DNA from: Clostridia bacterium
GTDB lineage: Bacteria; Bacillota; Clostridia; Lachnospirales; Lachnospiraceae
Reading direction: 5' to 3'
Length of the DNA stretch: 64,000 nt
Assembly: GCA_003246295.1 (NCBI GenBank)
Contig: QKAS01000032.1
Location: forward strand, 124,001-188,000
Shown here: positions 8,816 to 18,067 of the stretch, one piece after another
Numbering within the stretch: position 1 is the stretch's first letter
Layout: the number at the start of each line of letters is the position of its first letter
The notes under the pieces: model-generated
Told to the model about the DNA's origin: nothing
Database searches by the model: none
Seen by the model: the letters and a program-made list of their open reading frames with translations, nothing else
Made by a program: the position numbers and the translations under genes

Positions 8816-10363
8816 TTACTTCGCGTAATCTATAACACGACTCTCACGAATAACATTGATTTTAATCTGTCCCGGATAATCTAGTTCTGCTTCAATTTTT
8901 TTAGAAACATCACGTGCTAAAAGCACCATATCCGAATCACTGATCTGTTCAGGAACTACCATTACACGAATCTCTCTACCTGCCTGAATAGCAAATGATT
9001 TGTCAACACCTTTAAAATTGTTGGTTATATCTTCTAATTGTCTTAATCTGCTGGTATAAGTTTCCAGCGTTTCTCTTCTGGCACCAGGTCTTGCCGCTGA
9101 AATTGTATCTGCCGCCTGTACAATACATGCGATCAGAGACTGTGGCTCAACATCACCATGATGAGATTCTACTGAATTAATAACGATTGCTGACTCTTTG
9201 TATTTTTTACATAGTTCAACACCAAGCTGAATATGGGAACCTTCCATTTCATGGTCAACCGCTTTACCAATATCATGAAGCAGACCCGCACGTTTTGACA
9301 TTCTGACATCCAGTCCCATCTCTGCTGCAAGTAACCCTGCAAGATGTGCAACTTCAATCGAATGTTTTAATGCATTCTGTCCATAACTTGTTCTGAATCT
9401 CATTTTTCCTAATAATCTGATCAATTCAGGATGAATGCCATGTACGCCAACTTCTAATGTCGCTGCTTCACCTTCTTCTTTGATCATTACTTCTACTTCT
9501 TTTTGCGCTTTTTCGACCATTTCTTCAATTCTGGCCGGATGAATTCTTCCATCGACTATTAATTTCTCGAGGGCAATTCTTGCAACTTCTCTTCTTATTG
9601 GATCAAATCCAGATAAAATAACTGCTTCAGGCGTGTCATCAATAATCAGATCAACACCTGTCATTGTTTCAAGAGTTCTAATATTACGACCCTCTCTACC
9701 AATAATTCTGCCTTTCATCTCATCATTAGGAAGCTGTACAACAGATATCGTAGTTTCTGATACATGGTCAGCTGCACATCTTTGTATTGCACTGACAACA
9801 TATTCTTTGGCTTTTTTATCTGCTTCTTCTTTCGCTTTGTTTTCTAGCTCTTTGATTAAAACTGCACTTTCATGTTTTACTTCATCTTCAACAATTTTTA
9901 ACAAATACTCTTTTGCTTGTTCGGAGGTTAATCCTGAGATTCGTTCCAGTTCCTGTACCCTTTGTTCGTTCAGTTTTGCAATTTCTTCTTTCTGTTTTGC
10001 AATCTCTTCTTCTTTTGTAGAAAGATTCAACTCTTTCTTTTCAATCGCTTCCGCTTTTTTATCAATGTTCTCTTCTTTTTGCTGAACTCTGCGCTCAAAT
10101 CTCTGGATCTCAGCCCTTCGTTCTTTGATTTCTTTGTCTAATTCATTTTTTGTACGAATAGATTCTTCTTTGACTTCGAGCAGTCCCTCGCGCTTCTTGT
10201 TTTCAGCTATCTTAAGAGCCTCATCAATAATCTCTCTTGCCTTGTCCTCCGCGTTTCCAATCTTGGCTTCAACAATTTTCTTTCTGTAAGTTGTTCCAAA
10301 AAAAGCACCTGCGGGAACTCCAACAATCAGAGTTACAATAACAGCTATTACAATACCAGCCAT
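8816..10363 (-). CDS. rny: Ribonuclease Y
   Basis: Membrane-anchored endoribonuclease that starts bulk mRNA decay in Firmicutes. 515 residues: an N-terminal transmembrane helix (about residues 1-22), a long charged coiled coil (about 30-200), a KH domain with [13 protein letters not shown] (about 215) and an HD domain with HSIEVAHL and [12 protein letters not shown] (about 335-370). The ATG at 10363 is preferred to a GTG four codons upstream because AAGGAGG lies 11 bases before the ATG but touches the GTG. It is a single-gene unit with its own promoter and terminator. Confidence 0.97.
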   Translation of the reverse strand: MAGIVIAVIVTLIVGVPAGAFFGTTYRKKIVEAKIGNAEDKAREIIDEALKIAENKKREGLLEVKEESIRTKNELDKEIKERRAEIQRFERRVQQKEENIDKKAEAIEKKELNLSTKEEEIAKQKEEIAKLNEQRVQELERISGLTSEQAKEYLLKIVEDEVKHESAVLIKELENKAKEEADKKAKEYVVSAIQRCAADHVSETTISVVQLPNDEMKGRIIGREGRNIRTLETMTGVDLIIDDTPEAVILSGFDPIRREVARIALEKLIVDGRIHPARIEEMVEKAQKEVEVMIKEEGEAATLEVGVHGIHPELIRLLGKMRFRTSYGQNALKHSIEVAHLAGLLAAEMGLDVRMSKRAGLLHDIGKAVDHEMEGSHIQLGVELCKKYKESAIVINSVESHHGDVEPQSLIACIVQAADTISAARPGARRETLETYTSRLRQLEDITNNFKGVDKSFAIQAGREIRVMVVPEQISDSDMVLLARDVSKKIEAELDYPGQIKINVIRESRVIDYAK

Positions 10364-10454
10364 GTACAGGAGCACCTCCTTATTTAATTTTCATTGTTCT
10401 AATATCATGATAGAATACTATAAAATATTCTAATTCGCAATTTACAACACTTAA

Positions 10455-10483
10455 ATTTTAAACTGAAATTGAAGTTATGTCAA
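10455..10483 (-). promoter_or_regulatory. rny promoter
   Basis: Minus strand TTGACA (10478-10483), 17-base spacer, TAAAAT (10455-10460). Leader of about 85 bases to the rny start. Confidence 0.8.
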
Positions 10484-10511
10484 GCAAAACTAACAAAGCT
10501 TTCCCCTCATA

Positions 10512-11138
10512 TCATGACTCTTCTCCGTCAAATTGACAAGAATTCACCTCATTTTGTATGATATCTGTTGAAAATCCCTTTCTATATAAGTATGCACTTA
10601 TTTTTTGTCTTTCTTCATAAGTTGAAGTCTGATTAGAAAACTTTTTCTTTTTCAGTAATGCTCTGACAGCCCTTACTTGAGTTTCTCCATCCTGGTCAGC
10701 CTCTTCAAGCATCGTTTGGACCATCTCTTTTTCTATCCCACGATTCAATAATTCCATACTAAGCTGTCTTTTGCTTTTCTTCTCAAGTCTTGAAGCGAGA
10801 TACGAAGCTGCATAACGTTCATCATCCAGATAATGATATGTCTTCATACATGAAATTGCAGTTTCAATACAAATTGGTGGATATCCACCTTCTTTTAACT
10901 TATTTCTAATCTGGTTCTCCGTATATTCTCTTTTCGCAAGAAGATTTGCTGCTCGCAGTTTTGCTCTTTTTGTCAGAACAACGTCAATGATTTCTCTGCA
11001 AACATTCTCCGGAATTTCAGTCTGTTCTTTAATTCCATATATATTTAATTCGCCCTTGTATAATACAAAGGCGAATTCTTCATCAATAAATATTTTTTTT
11101 CTTTTTTTATCAAATTCAATAATATCCGTAATCAACAT
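10512..11138 (-). CDS. recX: Regulatory protein RecX
   Basis: 208 residues of the RecX family, which binds RecA filaments and limits their growth. The three-helix repeats typical of the family are visible, for example the regions around REYTENQIRNKLKEGGYP and YLDDERYAASYLASRL. The N-terminal extension of about 60 residues is as in Bacillus-type RecX. It lies 45 bases after recA on the same strand with no promoter between, so it is read from the SOS-controlled recA promoter. Confidence 0.92.
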   Translation of the reverse strand: MLITDIIEFDKKRKKIFIDEEFAFVLYKGELNIYGIKEQTEIPENVCREIIDVVLTKRAKLRAANLLAKREYTENQIRNKLKEGGYPPICIETAISCMKTYHYLDDERYAASYLASRLEKKSKRQLSMELLNRGIEKEMVQTMLEEADQDGETQVRAVRALLKKKKFSNQTSTYEERQKISAYLYRKGFSTDIIQNEVNSCQFDGEES

Positions 11139-11183
11139 AGGATGGCTACCCTTTCAAGAGCTGATTAAAATCAACTATTTTAA

Positions 11184-12275
11184 TTATTTATCTGCCGAAT
11201 CCAATGCTTTTTTTGATGTTTTTTCGCTCACTTCTTTTGATTCCTTACCATCTTTTTTTGCCGTGGAATCCGTATCAGAGCCTTGCAAATTGTAATGTTC
11301 TCTTACCCTTTTTGCAACCTCTTTGCAGATTTCCGGATTATCTTTTAAGAACACCTTTGCATTTTCACGTCCCTGACCAATCTTATTTCCTTCATAAGCA
11401 TACCATGCACCACTTTTGTTAATAATGTTACACTCCGCTGCAAGATCAAGCACATCTCCTTCAAAAGAAATTCCCTGGCCAAACATGATATCAAATTCTG
11501 CCTCTTTAAATGGAGGTGCTATCTTATTTTTAACGATTTTGACTCTTGTTCTGTTTCCAATGACTTCTCCACCTTGTTTCAGAGATTCTATTCTTCTGAC
11601 ATCCAGCCTTACCGAAGAGTAAAATTTCAGTGCTCTACCTCCGGTTGTTGTTTCAGGACTTCCAAACATAATTCCAACTTTTTCACGTAACTGATTAATG
11701 AAAATGACAGTACAGTTAGATTTACTAATAACAGCAGTAAGTTTTCTAAGTGCCTGTGACATAAGTCTAGCCTGAAGTCCAACATGGGAATCCCCCATAT
11801 CACCATCAATCTCTGCTTTAGGTACCAATGCTGCAACAGAATCCACTACAACAATATCAATTGCACCAGATCTAACCATAGTCTCTGTAATCTCAAGTGC
11901 CTGTTCTCCATTATCCGGTTGCGAAATATACAGATTGTCAACATCTACTCCAATATTCTTAGCATAAACAGGATCAAGTGCATGCTCTGCATCAATAAAT
12001 CCTGCAATTCCACCCATTTTTTGAACTTCTGCAATCATATGTAATGTTACTGTTGTTTTACCACTGGATTCTGGTCCATAAATTTCAATTACTCTTCCTC
12101 TTGGAATTCCACCAAGCCCCAAAGCAATATCAAGGCTGAGTGAACCAGTTGGAATCGTCTCTATATTCATCTGCGCTGATGAATCACCAAGTTTCATCAC
12201 AGCACCTTTCCCAAATTGTCTTTCTATCTGTCCTAATGCAGCATCCAATGCTTTTAATTTTTCTTCTTTTATCAT
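11184..12275 (-). CDS. recA: RecA recombinase
   Basis: ATP-dependent strand-exchange protein and co-protease for LexA. 363 residues, usual length. Walker [10 protein letters not shown] (about residue 67), Walker [10 protein letters not shown] (about 141), the L2 region with [19 protein letters not shown] (about 195-213) and an acidic/charged tail rich in Lys, Asp and Ser. Start supported by AGGGAG upstream. Transcription is from a sigma-A promoter overlapped by LexA boxes; recX follows in the same unit. Confidence 0.98.
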   Translation of the reverse strand: MIKEEKLKALDAALGQIERQFGKGAVMKLGDSSAQMNIETIPTGSLSLDIALGLGGIPRGRVIEIYGPESSGKTTVTLHMIAEVQKMGGIAGFIDAEHALDPVYAKNIGVDVDNLYISQPDNGEQALEITETMVRSGAIDIVVVDSVAALVPKAEIDGDMGDSHVGLQARLMSQALRKLTAVISKSNCTVIFINQLREKVGIMFGSPETTTGGRALKFYSSVRLDVRRIESLKQGGEVIGNRTRVKIVKNKIAPPFKEAEFDIMFGQGISFEGDVLDLAAECNIINKSGAWYAYEGNKIGQGRENAKVFLKDNPEICKEVAKRVREHYNLQGSDTDSTAKKDGKESKEVSEKTSKKALDSADK

Positions 12276-12290
12276 TTTGTCTCCCTCTCA

Positions 12291-12302
12291 GAACATTTGT
12301 TC
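12291..12302. promoter_or_regulatory. LexA (SOS) box 1
   Basis: Perfect Gram-positive LexA/DinR palindrome GAAC-N4-GTTC (GAACATTTGTTC), between the recA promoter and the recA ribosome binding site. Confidence 0.85.
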
Positions 12303-12316
12303 TGTCGCTTGTATTA

Positions 12317-12345
12317 AGAATAAAACATTTGTTCGGTTTTGTCAA
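12317..12345 (-). promoter_or_regulatory. recA promoter
   Basis: Minus strand TTGACA (12340-12345), 17-base spacer, TATTCT (12317-12322). The spacer holds LexA box 2. Confidence 0.85.
12323..12335. promoter_or_regulatory. LexA (SOS) box 2
   Basis: Minus strand CGAACAAATGTTT, one base off the perfect palindrome in the inner arm, lying exactly between the -35 and -10 of recA, where bound LexA would block polymerase. Confidence 0.8.
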
Positions 12346-12601
12346 ATATTTTTGTTTCTTTTTTATTGATTCAATTATTTTTATAGGAGTGCTCGACGGA
12401 AACGTCGCGACAGCCATTGCAGCTGATATATGGTAGGTAATACTATATCATTTAAATCAAACTTCACTTCAAATTCAAACATAAATAAACTATAACATAA
12501 TCGCATTACACGCGCAATCAGTTCATTATACTATAACACTTGATTCGTTCGTACACTATAGTCAACCATCACGCTGCAACATTCCATAATTATTGTATAA
12601 A
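12346..12601. other. Intergenic region upstream of recA, no gene seen
   Basis: Between the recA promoter and the terminator of the zinc-ribbon gene I find no convincing gene. Two small features stand out: a GC-rich patch with the hairpin CGACG-GAAA-CGTCG (about 12394-12407) and a loose inverted repeat TGATATA/TATATCA (about 12423-12449). The rest is AT-rich and unremarkable. Short open frames here lack ribosome binding sites and run into recA regulatory DNA. Confidence 0.5.
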
Positions 12602-12631
12602 AAATGACAGGATATAAATACCCTGTCATTT
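12602..12631 (-). terminator. Terminator of the rimO-pgsA-cinA operon
   Basis: Minus strand AAATGACAGG / CCTGTCATTT with a 10-base AT-rich loop, followed by TTTTATAC, about 10 bases after the stop codon of the last gene. Confidence 0.88.
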
Positions 12632-12641
12632 GCATCAAACT

Positions 12642-13670
12642 TTAATACTTTTCTATATACTTCTCATATTCATCAAATGAAACTGTCACCCATCCATAGT
12701 AATCTGAAACTGTGTAGTTATATCCAAGTTCAAGTCCAATCGGAGTGAAAAAAATAATACTACTTGAATCATCTGTCAGATACTGCACCAATTCTTCATT
12801 TGTTATATTATCAAGTCCTGAGATCCCTGTTCCATTCTGCAAATCACTTTTGCTGCGAAATATATCAGCAAATTCATCAGATATTGTAATGACTGAGCTG
12901 TTCTCAAGGATCATGCCGCTTGTAAGGTCAATATTAATTCCATATAGTGAAAACCCGCTGTCCCCATCAATGGACCAATTTTCATCCAGAACAATACTCA
13001 GCTTATTTTCATCATTATAAGGAATATAGGAGTCAGAAAAATATTCTATATATCCTTGATAATCTTCTGACTCCTGATAAGATTCAAAATAAGAGTCAAC
13101 ATAATAACAAGTACTTTCTCTAATTTTTTCATTCAATGTTTCAAGATTAGGGATGTCTCCTTCAAGCTGTATATAGGCTACTTTGAAAGTAATATTTCCC
13201 TCTTCTGATATATATTCATAATATTCCCTGTTAATACCATAAGTCACATTATAGTCGATACTGTCACAAATACTTTCATAATATGTAGTCTGAAAACTGT
13301 CACGATCATAATTTACATGATCACCACCCCACATATTAACATAGCCATCCGCAAGAAATGGATCTTCTCCTGCTGTCTCCTCAACCTCTTTTTCTTTGGA
13401 AAGATCAGGTGCAAAGCTTCGCTCAGTCTGACTTTCTTCCTGTATTCCTAATTGGTCTTTTACCTCATTCACAACAACTCTTCCAAAATAAAGTGCTATA
13501 CCAATCAATAAAATAAATACAGCCCCGGTAAGCGCGATTACCATTCCTACTACTATCTTTTTATTTCCAGAATGATTTCCACTTTTATAGTGGCAACTCT
13601 GGCATACACCGTCTTTTGTTAATGCTCCACATTTGGGACAGAAGTCATATTTTGTATTTTTCTCATCCAT
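12642..13670 (-). CDS. Zinc-ribbon membrane protein with RsiV/DUF3298-like exterior domain
   Basis: 342 residues, function unknown. The N-terminus has a CxxC...CxxC zinc ribbon (C11, C14, C23, C26), followed by one transmembrane helix (about residues 38-66), an acidic linker, then an exterior domain. The end of the protein (SSSIIFFTPIGLELGYNY, then GWVTVSFDEYEKYI) resembles the C-terminal part of RsiV/DUF3298 anti-sigma and peptidoglycan-associated proteins. The topology suggests a cytoplasmic zinc ribbon and an outer sensing domain. It is the last gene after cinA (29 bases). The assignment of the outer domain is by eye. Confidence 0.6.
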   Translation of the reverse strand: MDEKNTKYDFCPKCGALTKDGVCQSCHYKSGNHSGNKKIVVGMVIALTGAVFILLIGIALYFGRVVVNEVKDQLGIQEESQTERSFAPDLSKEKEVEETAGEDPFLADGYVNMWGGDHVNYDRDSFQTTYYESICDSIDYNVTYGINREYYEYISEEGNITFKVAYIQLEGDIPNLETLNEKIRESTCYYVDSYFESYQESEDYQGYIEYFSDSYIPYNDENKLSIVLDENWSIDGDSGFSLYGINIDLTSGMILENSSVITISDEFADIFRSKSDLQNGTGISGLDNITNEELVQYLTDDSSSIIFFTPIGLELGYNYTVSDYYGWVTVSFDEYEKYIEKY

Positions 13671-13699
13671 ATCACTTACCGCCTTCCCAAATGAAATAC

Positions 13700-14944
13700 T
13701 TATTTTTTATCATATTTTACACAATTCCTAATAAGCGTTAATGCATATGCAACTGCACTTTCTCTAATTTTAGTCCTGTTGCCCGAAAAGTGATACTCTC
13801 TTACTGTTACCTTTCCGTTTACACAACAAGCCATATACACCAATCCAACTGGTTTTTCATCGGTACCCCCGTTGGGCCCTGCAATCCCTGTAATCGAAAT
13901 AGAAACATCTGCTTTTGTCTGATCGCAAATTCCTTTTGCCATCTTTTCTGCTGTCTCTTCACTTACAGCACCATATTTCTCCAGTATGTTTTTTTTGATA
14001 CCCAGAAACTTACGTTTTGATTTATTGGAATAAGTAATCATACCCGTTTTATATACTTCCGATGCACCAGATACTCCAATCAGCCTTGAAGATAGCATCC
14101 CCCCTGTACAGGATTCTGCAACAGCAAGACTGTATCCATTTTGTTTTAAAAGCTCAATGACCGACATTTCAAGTGTAACGTCTGGATCTGTCGTGTATAC
14201 GGCTTCTCCAAATCTTGCTTTTAGTTCATTGACCAAAGGTGTGACAAGTTTCTGCGCTTCTTGATCATCTTCTGCTTTTGCTGTCACTCTGAAATGTACC
14301 TCTCCTGTTTTTGCATAAGGTGCAAGCGTAGGATTATCCTGTGTGTCCATGAGATCCTTCACAATGGTCTCTGCCTTGCTTTCTCCAACACCACAAAGTT
14401 TTACTGTACGAGAGTATATGACACCAGGTTGCTTCTGTCTGAAGAATGGAATTACCTGTTCTTCAAACATAGGGATCAATTCATTCGGTGGACCTGGGAG
14501 CAATACAACTGTCTTTTCTCCTTCATCACAGATAATCCCTGGTGCTGTTCCATTCTCATTGTCCAATACAATACATCCTTCTGGAACGAGAGCCTGTTTC
14601 CAATTGTTTACAGTGATTTCCAGATTTCTCTTTTCAAAAAAATCCTGAATCCGATCTTTTGTCGTATCATCCATAATCAATCTTTTTTGAAGCACTTCTG
14701 CTGTAATTTCTTTTGTCAAATCATCTTGAGTCGGTCCCAATCCACCAGAAAGAATCAAAATATCAGATCTGCTCAGCCCATTTTTTATCGTTTCCGCAAT
14801 CCGCTGCGGATTATCTCCTACAACAGTCTGATAATAACATGACATTCCTGCATCAGCACATTTTTGCGCAAGAAATGCCGCATTCGTGTTCACGATATTA
14901 CCCAGTAAAAGTTCTGTCCCAACTGAGATAATTTCTACCACCAT
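13700..14944 (-). CDS. cinA: CinA family protein (nicotinamide-nucleotide amidase)
   Basis: 414 residues with both halves of full-length CinA. The N-terminal MoCF/COG1058 domain has ISVGTELLLG, SGGLGPTQDD and LPGPPNE (about residues 6-165), linked to ADP-ribose pyrophosphatase activity. The C-terminal PncC domain has AESCTGG (about 280), the GVSGASEVYKTGMITYSN stretch and ITGIAGPNGGT, and deamidates nicotinamide mononucleotide in NAD recycling. The stop codon of pgsA and the cinA start are one base apart. Placement between pgsA and a membrane protein, near recA, is common in Firmicutes. Confidence 0.94.
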   Translation of the reverse strand: MVVEIISVGTELLLGNIVNTNAAFLAQKCADAGMSCYYQTVVGDNPQRIAETIKNGLSRSDILILSGGLGPTQDDLTKEITAEVLQKRLIMDDTTKDRIQDFFEKRNLEITVNNWKQALVPEGCIVLDNENGTAPGIICDEGEKTVVLLPGPPNELIPMFEEQVIPFFRQKQPGVIYSRTVKLCGVGESKAETIVKDLMDTQDNPTLAPYAKTGEVHFRVTAKAEDDQEAQKLVTPLVNELKARFGEAVYTTDPDVTLEMSVIELLKQNGYSLAVAESCTGGMLSSRLIGVSGASEVYKTGMITYSNKSKRKFLGIKKNILEKYGAVSEETAEKMAKGICDQTKADVSISITGIAGPNGGTDEKPVGLVYMACCVNGKVTVREYHFSGNRTKIRESAVAYALTLIRNCVKYDKK

Positions 14945-15484
14945 TTATTTCACATCCTCTTTCATGACATTTTTGTTTTTTACAATATAATCCACAAGTG
15001 AGACAATTGTAAGTATCAACGCGATTGCAGTAACCAGTAATGTAACAAACCGGATTGCTTGAATATCTGCAATCAGAAGACAGATCATAATCATTTGAAA
15101 TGTCGTTTTGAATTTCCCCCAATAACTCGCAGCAATTACAACCCCATTATCACTTGCAATCAGTCTGAACCCACTGATAATAAATTCTCGGCTTATAATA
15201 ATTACAACAATCCAAGCTGGAAGTCTTCCCAATTCCACAAGACAAATCATTGCTGCACATACAAGAAGTTTGTCTGCCAACGGATCCATGAATTTGCCAA
15301 AATTAGTAACTAAATTATGTTTTCTTGCAAGATATCCATCAAGAAGGTCGGTCAGACTTGCTACGATAAATACAATTAACGCAATCCAGTCTGACGCATT
15401 GCCCAATAGATCAGATAATAAAAATAAGACAAAAAATGGTATCATGATCACTCTAATGATCGTCAGTTTATTTGGTAAATTCAT
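14945..15484 (-). CDS. pgsA: CDP-diacylglycerol-glycerol-3-phosphate 3-phosphatidyltransferase
   Basis: Integral membrane enzyme making phosphatidylglycerol phosphate, the first committed step to phosphatidylglycerol. 179 residues with about five hydrophobic helices and the CDP-alcohol phosphotransferase signature DG-x2-AR-x8-G-x3-D-x3-D, seen as DGYLARK followed by NFGKFMDPLADK (about residues 48-71). Start at MNLPNKLTIIR is standard. Lies 12 bases after rimO and 1 base before cinA in one operon. Confidence 0.95.
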   Translation of the reverse strand: MNLPNKLTIIRVIMIPFFVLFLLSDLLGNASDWIALIVFIVASLTDLLDGYLARKHNLVTNFGKFMDPLADKLLVCAAMICLVELGRLPAWIVVIIISREFIISGFRLIASDNGVVIAASYWGKFKTTFQMIMICLLIADIQAIRFVTLLVTAIALILTIVSLVDYIVKNKNVMKEDVK

Positions 15485-15496
15485 TGCACGCCTCCA

Positions 15497-16825
15497 TTAT
15501 TCTTGTATCATTTCTCCCAGTAGATCGTATTCATTGGTGCCTGTTACTCTGACTTTACAAAAATCTCCGCTCATCAGACTATACTCCGACTCAAAAAACA
15601 GAAAGCCATCTACATTTGGAGCATCTTTGTAGGTTCTCGCAATATAGACATCTTCATCTGCCACTTTACCTTCAACCATAACTTCCAAAGTTCTTCCTAT
15701 CATCTTGTCAGCATTTTCAAAAGCAATTTCCTGCTGAAGTTCCATGATTTCTGACTGTCTTGCTATTTTTATCTCATCGTCAATCTGATCTTCCATCTCT
15801 GCTGCCGGAGTATTTTCTTCAGGTGAATAGGTAAATACTCCTAAACGATCAAATTCCATCTCATTTACAAAATCCATCAGTATCTCATGGTCTTCCTGTG
15901 TTTCTCCTGGAAATCCTGTAATCAAAGTCGTTCTAAGACAGATATCAGGAACTTCGGTGCGAAGCAATGCAATCTTTTGGATCAGTTGTTCACGGTTCGT
16001 ACGTCTTCCCATACGTTTTAAGATTTTATCAGAAGCATGTTGAATCGGGACATCCAGATAATGACATATCTTTTCTTCATTTTTTATAACTGCAACAAGT
16101 TCTGGTGTGATTTCCTCAGGATAACAATAGAGAATTCTAATCCATTTCAAATCTTCTATGTCACATAGTTTTTCAAGAAGCTCTGGTAATTTTTTTTCTT
16201 TATATAAATCCATTCCATAAAGTGTTGTTTCTTGTGCAACAAGAATCAATTCTTTTACCCCATCTGACACAAGTTTTTGTGCTTCTGCAATAAGTTCTTC
16301 CATGGCAACACTGCGATAATTTCCTCTGATTTTCGGAATAATACAATAGCTGCAATGTTTATCACAACCCTCTGCTATTTTTAGATATGCAAAATGTCCA
16401 CCTGTAGTGACCATTCTCTTTGTGCCACTGTGTGCCGGTAGATTTAAAGCATTAATATAATCATGTCCATTCCCTGAAAGTGCATCTTCAACCGCCTGTA
16501 CAATCATATCAATTGCAGACGTGCCTAAAATAGCATCCACTTCTGGAATTTCTTTTTTAATTTCATCCTGATAACGTTGTGCAAGGCATCCTGTCACAAG
16601 AAGTGCTTTCAGATTACCAACCTGTTTTAATTTAGCCATTTCCAGGATTGTCTCTATACTCTCCTCTTTTGCGTCATTAATAAAACAGCATGTATTCACT
16701 ACAATGACATCTGCATCTGTTTCATCATCTGTTATAGAATATCCCTTTTCCGAAAGATTTCCTAGCATGACTTCTGAGTCAACCAGGTTTTTATCGCATC
16801 CAAGCGATACAAAAAAAAGCTTCAT
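15497..16825 (-). CDS. rimO: Ribosomal protein S12 methylthiotransferase RimO
   Basis: Radical-SAM enzyme with two 4Fe-4S clusters that methylthiolates an Asp of ribosomal protein S12. 442 residues. The N-terminal UPF0004 domain has FVSLGCDKNLVDSE and NTCCFINDAKEE; the radical-SAM motif CDKHCSYC is about residue 155; a C-terminal TRAM domain ends near 440. The GCDKNLVDSE and single-TRAM pattern match RimO rather than MiaB. First gene of rimO-pgsA-cinA-zinc-ribbon protein, following the rpoZ terminator. Confidence 0.95.
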   Translation of the reverse strand: MKLFFVSLGCDKNLVDSEVMLGNLSEKGYSITDDETDADVIVVNTCCFINDAKEESIETILEMAKLKQVGNLKALLVTGCLAQRYQDEIKKEIPEVDAILGTSAIDMIVQAVEDALSGNGHDYINALNLPAHSGTKRMVTTGGHFAYLKIAEGCDKHCSYCIIPKIRGNYRSVAMEELIAEAQKLVSDGVKELILVAQETTLYGMDLYKEKKLPELLEKLCDIEDLKWIRILYCYPEEITPELVAVIKNEEKICHYLDVPIQHASDKILKRMGRRTNREQLIQKIALLRTEVPDICLRTTLITGFPGETQEDHEILMDFVNEMEFDRLGVFTYSPEENTPAAEMEDQIDDEIKIARQSEIMELQQEIAFENADKMIGRTLEVMVEGKVADEDVYIARTYKDAPNVDGFLFFESEYSLMSGDFCKVRVTGTNEYDLLGEMIQE

Positions 16826-16894
16826 TTAACACCTATCCATTAATTCTTAATATTTCAATATTTATTAGTTTCACTTTATCTGCTAACAACTGAA

Positions 16895-16928
16895 AAAAAG
16901 AGAAAGCAGATTAAGCATTTCTCTTTTT
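16895..16928 (-). terminator. rpoZ operon terminator
   Basis: Minus strand AAAAAGAGAAA / TTTCTCTTTTT, 11-bp stem, 12-base loop, ending in a T-run, 7 bases after the rpoZ stop codon. Confidence 0.88.
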
Positions 16929-16934
16929 AAACTC

Positions 16935-17171
16935 TTACTCTTCTTCAACACCTGTGATTTTGATCTTTGACTGATTCAATTCATCAATTGCAATCGACAA
17001 CGGTTTTTTCCCTGCTGCCTTCACAAGTGGTTCCTCACCTGCAATGATCTGTCTTGCTCTTTTAGATGTTGCCATAACGATAGAATATCTACTGTTTGCA
17101 ACAAGTTCCTCTCCCTGCTCTACCTCTTTGTTTACTACATTTAATAAGTCCGTATAAGATGGATGTAACAT
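16935..17171 (-). CDS. rpoZ: RNA polymerase omega subunit
   Basis: 78 residues. Omega helps assemble the beta' subunit of RNA polymerase. The core SRYSIVMATSKRARQII (about residues 24-40) is the omega signature, followed by KPLSIAIDELNQSKIKI. The start at 17171 has AAAGGAG 6 bases upstream; an earlier in-frame ATG would overlap gmk and lacks a site. It begins one base after the gmk stop codon, the usual gmk-rpoZ pairing. Confidence 0.94.
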   Translation of the reverse strand: MLHPSYTDLLNVVNKEVEQGEELVANSRYSIVMATSKRARQIIAGEEPLVKAAGKKPLSIAIDELNQSKIKITGVEEE

Positions 17172-17172
17172 A

Positions 17173-17805
17173 TTATTCTCCTTTCGAAAGATCAATTAGA
17201 TCATTTCTCATATTTTCTATAAATTTCAAATTCCTTGTAGGCGCATTGTGTGATGCTAAAATCATCTGATGCATTTCATCCACACATATTTCTAAGTCAT
17301 CATTAATAACGATATATTCGTAAGCTTCAATATCTTCCGCTTCTTCAATTGCTCTTTGCAATCTCTGTTCTATGACTTCTTTTGTTTCCGTACCTCTGCC
17401 AATCAGTCTGCGTCTGAGTTCATCTATGCTTGGCGGCATTACAAATAAAAGTAATGCATCTGGAAACTTTTCTTTAATCTTTAAGGCACCTTGTATTTCA
17501 ATCTCAAGAATGACGTCTTTTCCATTTTTTAATTCATTCTCAACATAGTCACGAGGCGTTCCATAATAATGTTTGCAGTATACCGCATGCTCCACAAATC
17601 CGCTTTCTGAAATCTTTTGTTCGAACTGTTCTTTCGTTACAAAAAAATACTCTTTTCCATGTGTTTCACCTTGACGTGGTTCTCTTGTCGTCATTGAAAT
17701 AGAAAGAGAATATGTATCATATTTTTCAAGCAGACGCTTCATTAAAGTACCTTTTCCTGCACCTGAAAATCCTGATACTACTATTAAAATACCACTATTC
17801 TTCAT
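17173..17805 (-). CDS. gmk: Guanylate kinase
   Basis: Phosphorylates GMP to GDP with ATP. 210 residues, the usual length. P-loop GFSGAGKGT (about residue 11), GMP-binding STTREPRQGE-like region (SMTTREPRQGE, about 36) and GKEYFFV, then LEIEIQGA (about 100). The start at 17805 is chosen because GGAG lies 6 bases upstream and the product then begins right before the P-loop strand; longer frames run back through remA. It overlaps the remA end by 11 bases, so the two are coupled. Confidence 0.95.
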   Translation of the reverse strand: MKNSGILIVVSGFSGAGKGTLMKRLLEKYDTYSLSISMTTREPRQGETHGKEYFFVTKEQFEQKISESGFVEHAVYCKHYYGTPRDYVENELKNGKDVILEIEIQGALKIKEKFPDALLLFVMPPSIDELRRRLIGRGTETKEVIEQRLQRAIEEAEDIEAYEYIVINDDLEICVDEMHQMILASHNAPTRNLKFIENMRNDLIDLSKGE

Positions 17806-18055
17806 TCGTTTCTCCATTATCTGCATAAGCACGGTTCGCAATTGTCTCCGGCAGCAGAGCGGAAAGAACAATCTGATTATTTTCCATAAAAAGAACTGCC
17901 TTGGTTTTTCTGCCACAGGTAGCATCTATTGCAGTCCCTTCTTCCTTTGCCTTTTGCACCATACGTTTTACTGGTGCCGACTCTGGACTTACAACTGCTA
18001 CGATTTTTCCCGTATTTACGATATTTCCAAATCCAATATGAATCAATTTATTCAA
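17795..18055 (-). CDS. remA: RemA/DUF370 family DNA-binding regulator
   Basis: 86 residues. In Bacillus subtilis RemA activates extracellular matrix and osmoprotection genes. Family motifs: IGFGNIVNTGKIVAVVSPES at the N-terminus and the basic segment ATCGRKTKAVLFM. It sits in the conserved order yicC-remA-gmk-rpoZ, which is what marks this small gene in Firmicutes. A biofilm role here is only inferred. Confidence 0.92.
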   Translation of the reverse strand: MNKLIHIGFGNIVNTGKIVAVVSPESAPVKRMVQKAKEEGTAIDATCGRKTKAVLFMENNQIVLSALLPETIANRAYADNGETNEE

Positions 18056-18067
18056 AGGTTCACCGCT

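Noticed and set aside
12140-12436. Open frames across the recA start and LexA boxes
   Set aside because: They overlap the recA start, promoter and operator and have no supported start signal.
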